A stretch of DNA of 64,000 nt, from the NCBI RefSeq assembly GCF_018861065.1, contig NZ_JAHKQO010000001.1, forward strand, positions 1 through 64,000, written 5' to 3'. A program made the translations under genes and the position numbers. The notes under the pieces are model-generated. The model had not been told where the DNA came from. It was given only the letters and a program-made list of their open reading frames with translations, and searched no databases. This stretch comes from Paraglaciecola arctica (GTDB lineage: Bacteria; Pseudomonadota; Gammaproteobacteria; Enterobacterales; Alteromonadaceae). Positions 7,643 to 15,585 of the stretch are shown here, piece after piece. The first letter of the stretch is position 1; every line of letters starts with the position of its first letter.

Positions 7643-7994
7643 TTGCCTGATCGTTTATTGCTATCTATCAAACGGCAGTAAACACAATCTTATTGCCGTT
7701 TTCATGCTGTTTATCTCACCATTTTTGAATGTCAGATTTCCTCAACATAAATTTATCAACACTCACGATAGAGTTATTGGGCTTGAAGTACGCTGATTTC
7801 TAGGTGTGATAAATATAACCATTACAGTTCATTAACGAATACTGACTGCCGTTTATGGTTTATTGTGATAACTGTGGCGAGTATTTTGATTGTTTCTCTG
7901 ATATTGTAATATACAATTCCAAATATTCGTTTTTTATGGAATTATATATTTTATAGCGAGTGTATTTTTAACGGGTCAATATTTGGATGAAACT
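7643..7994. other. Intergenic stretch before the murein locus
   Basis: About 350 bases of AT-rich sequence with no convincing gene. It must hold the promoter of the rightward ddpX-like operon, but I see no box pair good enough to name. Confidence 0.4.
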
Positions 7995-8687
7995 ATGAAT
8001 AAAATAATTCCTTTATTACTGTTGGTTTCGGTTTCGGTTTCTGTTTATAGCAAAACTAAGCTTCCAGAGCAGTTTGTGGTGTTAAACGATTATTTGCCCA
8101 CTGCGAACTACGATATTCGTTATGCAACCAACAACAATTTTGTAGGCTTGCCCGTAACGGGGTACAAAGCGCCGTTATGTATTATTGAACGTCGGGCGGC
8201 TAAAGCTTTAAGCGTTGTGAATAGCCAATTACTCAAAGACAAGATGCGTCTTAAAATTTTTGACTGTTATCGTCCAGAAAAGGCCGTAGACCATTTTATG
8301 AGATGGGTGGATGATAAAAATGATCAAACAACCAAACAAGATTATTACCCCAATTTAAAAAAACTAGATCTAAAAGGCGGATATATAGCAGAGCGTTCAG
8401 GTCATAGTCGTGGCTTTACAGCGGATTTAACAATTGAAGTGTTGAATGAATCTGGCGAATACTCCGAGATGGATATGGGCGCGCCTTTCGATTTTTTTGA
8501 CTCTATATCCAATACCCATTCAGATTTAATCACCAAGACCCAATTAGAAAACCGACTAGTGTTAAAGCAGATTATGCTAGAAAACGGTTTCAACGATTAT
8601 CCGATGGAGTGGTGGCACTTTACCCATAAATCAGATCCACAGACAGACTATTGGAACTTCGATGTTCAGCCATACCCCGCTAAGTAA
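7995..8687 (+). CDS. ddpX: D-alanyl-D-alanine dipeptidase (VanX/DdpX family), exported
   Basis: 230 residues from the ATG at 7995, which begins a signal peptide (MNKIIPLLLLVSVSVSVYS). A TTG twelve bases upstream is possible but would spoil the signal. Zinc ligands of the family are all present: H137 and D144 in SGHSRGFTAD, and the catalytic E205 with ligand H208 in EWWHF. The substrate-binding arginine is likely in FDCYRPEKA. The enzyme hydrolyses D-Ala-D-Ala. Its export points to a role in breaking down peptide stems outside the cytoplasm rather than in vancomycin resistance, in keeping with the murein-degrading genes that follow. First gene of a rightward run to 13411. Confidence 0.88.
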   Translation: MNKIIPLLLLVSVSVSVYSKTKLPEQFVVLNDYLPTANYDIRYATNNNFVGLPVTGYKAPLCIIERRAAKALSVVNSQLLKDKMRLKIFDCYRPEKAVDHFMRWVDDKNDQTTKQDYYPNLKKLDLKGGYIAERSGHSRGFTADLTIEVLNESGEYSEMDMGAPFDFFDSISNTHSDLITKTQLENRLVLKQIMLENGFNDYPMEWWHFTHKSDPQTDYWNFDVQPYPAK

Positions 8688-8709
8688 CAACCCAAACTGC
8701 GTGCATAAA

Positions 8710-10032
8710 ATGCGAATGCTAAGTCTAAGACTTACGGCTTTATTATTCGGATTGCAGCTAAATGTAAGTGCCGCATCTGAAATCGAAACCACATTACACA
8801 ATGTAGCTGTGCAAAGCTTCTATACCAATGTTATGAGCGCTGAGCCAGCTATGCCTGCAGATTTGAATGACCCATACATTAGTTGTGCAGTAGGCAAAGG
8901 TATACATGGAGCAGAGTATAAAACCGCGCAGCAAGTCAACTACAACAGCGATCATTGGCAACAAAGAATTGCTGCAGATTGGCAATATTTTAAGGCGCCG
9001 AAATCTTTCGGAAGAGTCTTGGCTATTGATTTTGCGAAAAAACAAAACACTGCTTTAGGTTTTCGATATCTAGCCAATGCCAACACTTATGACGAATTAT
9101 ACGAGCCTTGGAGTTCGTCAAAAATTCAGGCATTTACTGCCGCTATATCAAAAATGCGCACATTGGGTATAGGCGCAAATAGTTATGCGGGTGATGTGCA
9201 TTTAGCAGATTTGATTACCAGTATTAATAGTTACGAGTCTTTTGGTAAAGCCGATGGTGATTCTAATGCCATTGCTACCTATTTTTTGAATGTGATTGGT
9301 CGAGATGAAGCAACCGCTCTTTTTCATGATAAATGGTTGAAACTTAACAATAAGAATATTCGATTTCGTGGTGCTTACGGAACCAAAGCTTTTTCACCTT
9401 CTAAACCTTTTTGGCGTGACCTAGACGTGAATAAAAAAATGGAAGTGTCAGCATTCGCTAAAAGCAGTGATGATCCTGGTTATCAAAGTTATCGTTGTGA
9501 TTCTTGTGGATTAACCGGCAATAAACCCATGACAACCTTGTCTCAAGCCGAATGGTTAAAACGACTCGCAAGCCACGAGCGAGTAGCACAAACTCGATTG
9601 CCCAACTTAATAGCTAAAGATGTAGAAGTATTATTTTATGGCTCGGGTCATAGTGACAACCGCCATCAGGTAGGGGGAATGTTACAAGGCATCAGTCGAA
9701 TGTTACTTGATGCCATCGCTAAGACCATTGCCAATGAGAACGCCAATGAGAACGTACATAATAGTAAATTAGTGCTCGACGAGGCGACAAACGGGCAGTG
9801 GCGAATTTGGCAAAAAATAGGGTGGGGGCCCAGCGAAACGCGGGGCACTGGTGAAAACGTGGTCTTAGCCCATGTTTGTTTGCCTGGCTATCAAGGTGGC
9901 CGCGAGTTTACTATTTCGGCGCAAACATCCTACCCAGGTAATACACAAAAAAGCGTGTTTTACGCAGGCCTTAAGATGCAACTGTTGCTAGATGAGTCTG
10001 TGGCACAATTACTTAACCTACAACCTCACTAA
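8710..10032 (+). CDS. Exported protein, possible penicillin-binding-fold serine hydrolase
   Basis: 440 residues from the ATG at 8710, which begins a signal peptide (MRMLSLRLTALLFGLQLNVSAA). An in-frame ATG at 8662 overlaps the upstream gene and would bury the signal. I do not recognise a named family. Two features hint at the serine beta-lactamase/DD-peptidase fold: S135-S-S-K138 in PWSSSK (SxxK-like), and near the C-terminus RGTG (378-381) followed by a strand and then REFTISAQTS, laid out like the KTG box. No clear SxN box is seen. A CxxC pair (263, 266) sits in the middle. Placed between a VanX-type dipeptidase and a YkfC-type endopeptidase, it probably acts on murein peptides in the periplasm. 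This is inference. Confidence 0.6.
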   Translation: MRMLSLRLTALLFGLQLNVSAASEIETTLHNVAVQSFYTNVMSAEPAMPADLNDPYISCAVGKGIHGAEYKTAQQVNYNSDHWQQRIAADWQYFKAPKSFGRVLAIDFAKKQNTALGFRYLANANTYDELYEPWSSSKIQAFTAAISKMRTLGIGANSYAGDVHLADLITSINSYESFGKADGDSNAIATYFLNVIGRDEATALFHDKWLKLNNKNIRFRGAYGTKAFSPSKPFWRDLDVNKKMEVSAFAKSSDDPGYQSYRCDSCGLTGNKPMTTLSQAEWLKRLASHERVAQTRLPNLIAKDVEVLFYGSGHSDNRHQVGGMLQGISRMLLDAIAKTIANENANENVHNSKLVLDEATNGQWRIWQKIGWGPSETRGTGENVVLAHVCLPGYQGGREFTISAQTSYPGNTQKSVFYAGLKMQLLLDESVAQLLNLQPH

Positions 10033-10128
10033 TATTTTTATTGGCTAGTGCGGTGGTTAGTACCAAGACCAAATGTTGAAATGGATGAGTTTGGGAAGAT
10101 TAAAGAATGAATACTAGAGGAAAATTGA

Positions 10129-11520
10129 ATGAGGTATATTTTAGTGAGTCTATTGGCGCTGAGCAGCTTGTTTGTGTGTGCTAAAGAATCAGCAACATGG
10201 CATTCAGATGTGATTGGAGTTGAATATGCTCATATGTCACCTGCGCACTGGCTTAATAAACTTAAAACACCTAACAAAGTGTTAATGCAGCCAAATGAAA
10301 TTGCTCAGTTTAATAAGCAGCTTATAGAAACTAACCCTCATGTTGTTGACCCTCTGAGTACCCCAAAACAGTTAAGTCAAAAAGCGCTGCTTAAGAAGAT
10401 TGAAGCCACCAGTAAGGTCCCCACCAGTGCTAGATTTTATGCTGACGGCACTAAGCTAGGCTCTGAAGATTTCGAAAAATATACTGCGAACCTGAATAAA
10501 ACAGTACTAAAATCAGATAATGATGTTAAGTACGCCATGGTTGTTTCGCGCGCGGTCATGCGCACCTTTCCTACCTATGACCGTGTGTTTAATCAGCAAA
10601 TGGATACTGATTTAGACCGCTTTCAAGAAACCGGCGTTTTTCCAGGTGATGTGTTAGCGGTATTACATGAAAGCGCTGACAAACAGTGGTACTTGGCACA
10701 ACACTATCACTATTTAGCATGGATCCCGAAAGCAGCGGTCGCTATTGGCAACAAAGCGCAAATCCTTGAATTTCGTGACGCAGAGACTTTTGTGGTGGTC
10801 ACTGGGAGTAAAGTCACAACCAATTATGTACCTAACCAGCCAAAAATTTCCGAAGTGCAGTTGGATATGGGATTACGTTTACCTCTAGTCACGCTTTCAA
10901 AAAACATCAATCAAATTCATGGCCAAAACCCATACGCTTCCTATGTGGTTTCTCTCCCGGTACGAGAGGAAGACGGTAGTTTGAGCTTTAGTCAGGCGTT
11001 GATTGCGCGGCATCATGATATGCATCAAGGTTATTTACCTATGACTAGCGAAAATATCATCGCCCAAGGATTTAAGTTTTTAGGAGAGCGTTACGGTTGG
11101 GGGCATGATTACAATGCTCGAGATTGCACCGGCTTTGTGGGTGAGATATACAAAACATTTGGGTTACTGATGCCCCGTAATTCCGGTCAGCAAGGATCGG
11201 CTAAATACGGCATGAATACACGTTTTAATAAGCAGCAAAAGTCTGAAGTTAAGATGCCCGCAGTCAAAGAAATGCAGGTGGGGGATTTAATTTATATCCC
11301 GGGCCATGTAATGATTTATCTTGGAGAAGAGCAAGGTAAACCTTACGTTATTCATGATGTTAAAGGCTTAGGTTATAAGGACCCACAAGGCAATTTTTAT
11401 CGTGGAACCTTAAACGGTGTTTCGGTTACTCCTTTATTACCCTTACAATTGTCTGCGAATACTAGTTATTTGGACCGTGTTTATAACATTAAACGTATTC
11501 GTCTTAGTCAAGCTAACTGA
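10129..11520 (+). CDS. SH3/NlpC-P60 murein endopeptidase (YkfC-like)
   Basis: 463 residues with a signal peptide (to about residue 18). The middle holds the bacterial SH3 domains seen in YkfC-type enzymes (about 140-300, including WYLAQHYHYLAWIPKAAVA). The NlpC/P60 cysteine peptidase domain is C-terminal: YGWGHDYNARDCTGFVGE with nucleophile C333, and catalytic H393 in PGHVMIYLG. YkfC cleaves between L-Ala-gamma-D-Glu and the third residue of free stem peptides, releasing L-Ala-D-Glu. The next gene encodes the epimerase for that dipeptide, the same pairing as ykfC-ykfB in Bacillus. Family secure; exact cleavage site inferred. Confidence 0.9.
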   Translation: MRYILVSLLALSSLFVCAKESATWHSDVIGVEYAHMSPAHWLNKLKTPNKVLMQPNEIAQFNKQLIETNPHVVDPLSTPKQLSQKALLKKIEATSKVPTSARFYADGTKLGSEDFEKYTANLNKTVLKSDNDVKYAMVVSRAVMRTFPTYDRVFNQQMDTDLDRFQETGVFPGDVLAVLHESADKQWYLAQHYHYLAWIPKAAVAIGNKAQILEFRDAETFVVVTGSKVTTNYVPNQPKISEVQLDMGLRLPLVTLSKNINQIHGQNPYASYVVSLPVREEDGSLSFSQALIARHHDMHQGYLPMTSENIIAQGFKFLGERYGWGHDYNARDCTGFVGEIYKTFGLLMPRNSGQQGSAKYGMNTRFNKQQKSEVKMPAVKEMQVGDLIYIPGHVMIYLGEEQGKPYVIHDVKGLGYKDPQGNFYRGTLNGVSVTPLLPLQLSANTSYLDRVYNIKRIRLSQAN

Positions 11521-11534
11521 TATTGAGAGCATCG

Positions 11535-12644
11535 ATGAAAATTAGTCAAATACGTTTCGCTAAATTGGTGGTGCCGCTAATAACCCCCTTTAAAACCGCA
11601 ATGCGCACAGTCAATAATATTGAAGACCTAGTCGTCATCATTGAAACCAGTTGCGGCCAAATTGGTTATGGTGCCGCGCCATCAACCCCAGTAATTACCG
11701 GGGATACTCATGGTTCAATTATATATGCAATTGAACATGTGATTAAGCCACAAATCATAGGCATGGAAGTCGAAAACTTTAACCAAATTTTATGTCGAGT
11801 TCATGGTGCTATGGTTAACAATAATAGCGCTAAAGCAGCGGTTGAAATTGCACTATACGACTTATGGGGTAAGTGGTTAGATAAACCTTTATACCAAGCC
11901 CTAGGAGGCGGAAATTCACAACTGCAGACAGACGTCACTATCAGTGTCGATGACATTGATAAAATGCTCAAGGATTGCCAGTTGGCGATTGAGCAAGGTT
12001 TCGACATTCTAAAAATTAAGATTGGCAAAGATATTCATATGGATATCGAGCGTGTTAAAGCCATTTATCAGGCCGTAGGAAATCAAGTGCAGCTTCGATT
12101 AGATGTCAATCAAGGTTGGACTGCAAAACAAACTGTTTTTGCTCTAGGGCAATTGGAACAAGCTGGCGTGCAATTAGAATTGATTGAGCAACCAGTGCAT
12201 GCCAATGATATTGCGGGCATGCGTTACGTCACTCAACAGGTTTCAACACCAGTAATGGCTGATGAAAGTGCTTTTTCGCCCAAACAAGTGATTGAGCTTA
12301 TTCAAACCGGGGCGGCAGATATTATTAATATTAAATTGATGAAAACTGCAGGTTTGAGTCATGCCATAAAAATTGCCGACATTGCCAGTATATATAATGT
12401 TGAATGTATGATTGGCTGTATGCTTGAAGGCAGTATTGGGGTCTCTGCAGCAGCCCATTTAGCAAGTGCTAAAGCCAATATCATCAATAAAATTGACCTT
12501 GATGGACCCGCACTAGGAAAGTTTGATCCAGTGCAAGGTGGTGTGAATTTTAATGGTGCAACCATCACTTTAGGTGAGGGGGCGGGGTTAGGCATTCAAT
12601 CTATTGAGCAGTTGCAACCTTTAGTTAACGGAGTATGGGAATGA
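11535..12644 (+). CDS. ycjG: L-Ala-D/L-Glu epimerase (enolase superfamily)
   Basis: 369 residues from the ATG at 11535; a TTG at 11523 is in frame but is the less likely start. Muconate-lactonising subgroup of the enolase superfamily. The catalytic bases are K160-x-K162 (LKIKIG) and K267 (NIKLMKTAG), and the metal ligands lie in LRLDVNQGW, LELIEQPV and MADESAF. The reaction is epimerisation of L-Ala-D-Glu to L-Ala-L-Glu, so that ordinary peptidases can finish the job. This is a cytoplasmic enzyme: no signal peptide is seen. How its dipeptide enters the cell is not shown in the window. Gene order with the YkfC-like peptidase supports this substrate. The stop overlaps the next start by four bases. 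Confidence 0.92.
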   Translation: MKISQIRFAKLVVPLITPFKTAMRTVNNIEDLVVIIETSCGQIGYGAAPSTPVITGDTHGSIIYAIEHVIKPQIIGMEVENFNQILCRVHGAMVNNNSAKAAVEIALYDLWGKWLDKPLYQALGGGNSQLQTDVTISVDDIDKMLKDCQLAIEQGFDILKIKIGKDIHMDIERVKAIYQAVGNQVQLRLDVNQGWTAKQTVFALGQLEQAGVQLELIEQPVHANDIAGMRYVTQQVSTPVMADESAFSPKQVIELIQTGAADIINIKLMKTAGLSHAIKIADIASIYNVECMIGCMLEGSIGVSAAAHLASAKANIINKIDLDGPALGKFDPVQGGVNFNGATITLGEGAGLGIQSIEQLQPLVNGVWE

Positions 12645-13411
12645 TTAAGCGTACAGTAATTTTAATGGCGATTACCTTTTTGGCTGTGGCCAAGGTAGGG
12701 GCAGAAGGTAAAAAGATGTCAGAGCAAGGGGAGTTTTTGGCTAATCCACAAGTAAAGCAAGTTGTTCTAGTTGTTTCTGATGATTGGAATGCCAAGATGG
12801 CACAACTCTATCGTTTTGAGAAGCATCAGAGCAAGTGGCAAGCTATTGGCGAAACGGTGCCCGTTAATTTAGGTAGAACGGGTTTAGCTTGGGGAATTGG
12901 CTTACATCCTAAACAACAGGGCTATCACAAAAAAGAAGGGGATGGTAAAGCACCTGCTGGCATATTCCACTTTGGCACCGCCTTTGGTTATTTACCTGAG
13001 GTCGCGACGAATATGCCATATTCACAAATGCAGTCGAGTAATTATTGTATGGATGTCAACGCCTCTCCTTTATACAACCAAATAGTCGACCAAAAAGTGG
13101 TAGGCGAGTCAGCAACTAAAGGCTCAAGCGAAGCTATGCGCCGTGACCTATTTAACAACGATGATTTATATAAAAAGGGCTTAGTGATTAACCACAACCC
13201 CGATAACATATCTGGCGCTGGTAGTTGTATCTTTGTACATTTATGGCGAGGACCCGAAAGTCCAACCGCGGGGTGTACCTCAATGCAAGAAAATCAAATC
13301 GATTCATTGTTGAATTGGCTCGACCAAAGCCAACAACCGCTATACGTTGCGTTACCTAGAAATGAGTATTTAGCGAAACAAAAATCTTGGGGACTGCCTA
13401 AGTTACCTTAG
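12641..13411 (+). CDS. Exported L,D-transpeptidase-like (YkuD) protein
   Basis: 256 residues from the ATG at 12641, placed seven bases after a GGAG and overlapping the previous stop (ATGA). An ATG at 12635 is too close to the ribosome binding site. A signal peptide covers residues ~1-20. The YkuD active site appears in a divergent form: H200 in IFVHLW and C212 in SPTAGCTSM. L,D-transpeptidases make 3-3 cross-links or attach proteins to murein; some relatives cleave instead. Members with the TAGCTSM variant are poorly studied, so the activity here is open. Last gene of the rightward run, ending four bases into the convergent regulator gene. Confidence 0.8.
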   Translation: MIKRTVILMAITFLAVAKVGAEGKKMSEQGEFLANPQVKQVVLVVSDDWNAKMAQLYRFEKHQSKWQAIGETVPVNLGRTGLAWGIGLHPKQQGYHKKEGDGKAPAGIFHFGTAFGYLPEVATNMPYSQMQSSNYCMDVNASPLYNQIVDQKVVGESATKGSSEAMRRDLFNNDDLYKKGLVINHNPDNISGAGSCIFVHLWRGPESPTAGCTSMQENQIDSLLNWLDQSQQPLYVALPRNEYLAKQKSWGLPKLP

Positions 13412-14259
13412 GCGTCTTGATTGCGATAACCACTTACCGCTTCGTTGGTTTTTTCGAGTAACTTACGGCCTTGTCGGGAGGATTGGGTTATCGCAATAAA
13501 CAAAATATCGATAACAAACTCTTGTGCAGTTCGCGCCAAAATAGATGACAAACGGTGAGATTCATCTTCAGCCACAGAATATAATTTCACATCAGCTTGG
13601 TCAGAAACAGGGGTATCGCCGTATTTAGTGACACTGATAACCTGACTTCCACTTTTCTTGGCTTGAATTACCACTTGTTCGACTTCCCGAGTTTTACCTG
13701 ATTCACTGATCGCAAACACAAGATCATCTTTACCAAAAGTCGCTACGTAGGCTAATTGGGCATGACCATCAGGTTCAGCAATTGCAGACATACCCAACTT
13801 TTGAAGTTTATAGGAAAAGTCTTTACCCACTAATGCCGAACCACCTAAACCAGAAATCAAAATTCGCTTGGCGGATTTAAGCAGTTTAACGGCATTTTCG
13901 AAGGCTTCCGCTTCATTCAAGTTCTTAGTTTCTGTGAGAACTGCCATTTTACTAATCAGTAACTTTTCAGCAATTTCAGATAGGCTATCACTCAAGGTGA
14001 TCTTTCCATGTAAAAGTGGCTCGCCACCTTTATCATTTAAGGCATCAATTACCGCTAATTTAAACGCTGGGTAACCTTTGTATCCCAGTTTTTGAGTAAA
14101 CTTCACTACACTTGATTGACTAATACTGGCAACTCTTGCCAGTTCGCTCGAGGATAAATCACGGATCGCATTAGGCGAATTTAACGTAAAGTCGGCTAAT
14201 TTAGTTTCACTGCGTGAAAGTGAACCGCGAATGGCTTTGATTTTTGTAAATGTTGACAT
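13408..14259 (-). CDS. murR: MurR/RpiR family transcriptional regulator
   Basis: 283 residues. An N-terminal RpiR helix-turn-helix (about 1-77; SSSELARVASISQSSVVKFTQKLGYKG) is joined to a SIS sugar-phosphate-binding domain (about 125-265; RILISGLGGSALVGKDF, AISESGKTREV). In E. coli, MurR represses murQP and is released by MurNAc-6-phosphate. The etherase gene for that compound lies in this block, so the same ligand is likely here, but the RpiR family also includes HexR-type regulators, so the name rests on context. It reads leftward, with a perfect 11-bp AT palindrome 34 bases before its start. Confidence 0.8.
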   Translation of the reverse strand: MSTFTKIKAIRGSLSRSETKLADFTLNSPNAIRDLSSSELARVASISQSSVVKFTQKLGYKGYPAFKLAVIDALNDKGGEPLLHGKITLSDSLSEIAEKLLISKMAVLTETKNLNEAEAFENAVKLLKSAKRILISGLGGSALVGKDFSYKLQKLGMSAIAEPDGHAQLAYVATFGKDDLVFAISESGKTREVEQVVIQAKKSGSQVISVTKYGDTPVSDQADVKLYSVAEDESHRLSSILARTAQEFVIDILFIAITQSSRQGRKLLEKTNEAVSGYRNQDA

Positions 14260-14292
14260 CTTGTCCCTAAACTTAATTATTATTATATTTGT

Positions 14293-14303
14293 AATAAATT
14301 ATT
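14293..14303. promoter_or_regulatory. Candidate MurR operator (AATAAATTATT)
   Basis: A palindrome of AATAA-A-TTATT lies in the promoter region of the murR gene. The same eleven bases occur before the symporter gene (24792-24802), and a degenerate copy occurs in the receptor/amidase divergent region (21991-22001). The short AT-only motif makes chance recurrence possible. Confidence 0.35.
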
Positions 14304-14367
14304 CGAAACTTTATAGCATTAAAACTCAATTTGTTTCCAGTAACTTTGAGTATTTATGGCAATTTAT

Positions 14368-15567
14368 TTACACTTTCCAAAAAATACCCTTGCGATACAT
14401 CCATAACATCACCAAATAGGAAACAATCAAAAAGCTAATAGCGAACCCAAGAGACCCATTCATGTTGCCTAATAGTGGTTGATACAGGGTGTGATAGAGC
14501 CAACCTTTTAAACTGGATTCAGCCACGGGTATCATAATTAATATTCGCGCTACTATTCCGGCAAACATAAAAAATGCGATGCTATTTGCTCCAAAAACGA
14601 TAAAGGGAGCAGTCCAATTTTTAGTTTCTCGCACATCGACAATCCACATCAGTATTCCCAGTGCCACAAAGGCATATCCGCTAGAAAGTAACACGTAGCT
14701 AGACGTCCAGAGTGCTTTGTTGATAGGGAAATAAAGGCCTGTCACTTCACCGAAAACGACCAACAGCAATCCAATAGCGACTAATACCATGGATTTGAAT
14801 TGTGTGGTTTTTGTAGTCAACATTAACCATTGACCTACCACTATGCCCGATAGACAAGTAGCGATCGCGGGTAGGGTACTCAAAAGCCCTTCAGGATCGA
14901 AAGCAAATGGAGTGGCTTGGCCGTAATATAAATGTTTACTTGGGAACACTGCGTTATCTAGCCATGCGCTTAGGCTATTACCGTATTCCAATAGACCTGT
15001 GTAGACGTTACCACTTGAATCAGAGTAGGGGATAAAGACTAAAGCTAGCCAATAGCCAATTAAAATTCCTATAAAAGCCAATACACGGGCAAGGGTATCG
15101 CAATACAACGCCAGTATTACACAGATAAAATAAACCAATCCAATGCGCTGCAATACTCCCATAAATCGCATTGAGCTTAATCGTTGCTCAAACCAATGGT
15201 AATCTGGCTGGGTAAAATTGTAGTAAAACAACGCCAGAAACCATCCCAAAAGAATCAGTTTTATCATCCTAATGGCAGCATGTTTAATTATATGCGACTT
15301 TGCTGTACCACTAGTTAGTTGACGACTGATTGAGATATGAATCGAAATTCCCACAATAAATACAAAAAACGGAAAGATCAGGTCGGTTAGGGTCCAGCCA
15401 TGCCAATTTGCGTGTTTTAAGGGGCTATAAATATGCGACCAACTACCAGGATTATTCACTAAAATCATGGCTGTAATAGTGATCCCCCGCAGTGCGTCAA
15501 TGGCTAACAAACGGTGCTTGGGGAGCTGACTAATTATACTCTCACAGTGTTGTACAATAGCGCGCAT
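14368..15567 (-). CDS. nagX: NagX/DUF5009 acyltransferase-type membrane protein
   Basis: 399 residues with about ten transmembrane segments. The N-terminus RLLAIDALRGITITAMILVNNPGSW and the following WHGWTLTDLIFPFFVFIVGISI are the signature of the heparan-alpha-glucosaminide N-acetyltransferase-like/DUF5009 family. NagX genes travel with GlcNAc catabolic genes in Shewanella and relatives, where they are thought to act on amino sugars in the periplasm, perhaps by acetyl transfer across the membrane. Here it follows nagZ by 18 bases with an AAGGA ribosome binding site, so the two are co-transcribed. Family secure; reaction uncertain. Confidence 0.85.
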   Translation of the reverse strand: MRAIVQHCESIISQLPKHRLLAIDALRGITITAMILVNNPGSWSHIYSPLKHANWHGWTLTDLIFPFFVFIVGISIHISISRQLTSGTAKSHIIKHAAIRMIKLILLGWFLALFYYNFTQPDYHWFEQRLSSMRFMGVLQRIGLVYFICVILALYCDTLARVLAFIGILIGYWLALVFIPYSDSSGNVYTGLLEYGNSLSAWLDNAVFPSKHLYYGQATPFAFDPEGLLSTLPAIATCLSGIVVGQWLMLTTKTTQFKSMVLVAIGLLLVVFGEVTGLYFPINKALWTSSYVLLSSGYAFVALGILMWIVDVRETKNWTAPFIVFGANSIAFFMFAGIVARILIMIPVAESSLKGWLYHTLYQPLLGNMNGSLGFAISFLIVSYLVMLWMYRKGIFWKV

Positions 15568-15585
15568 ATTTATTCCTTAGTTTCC

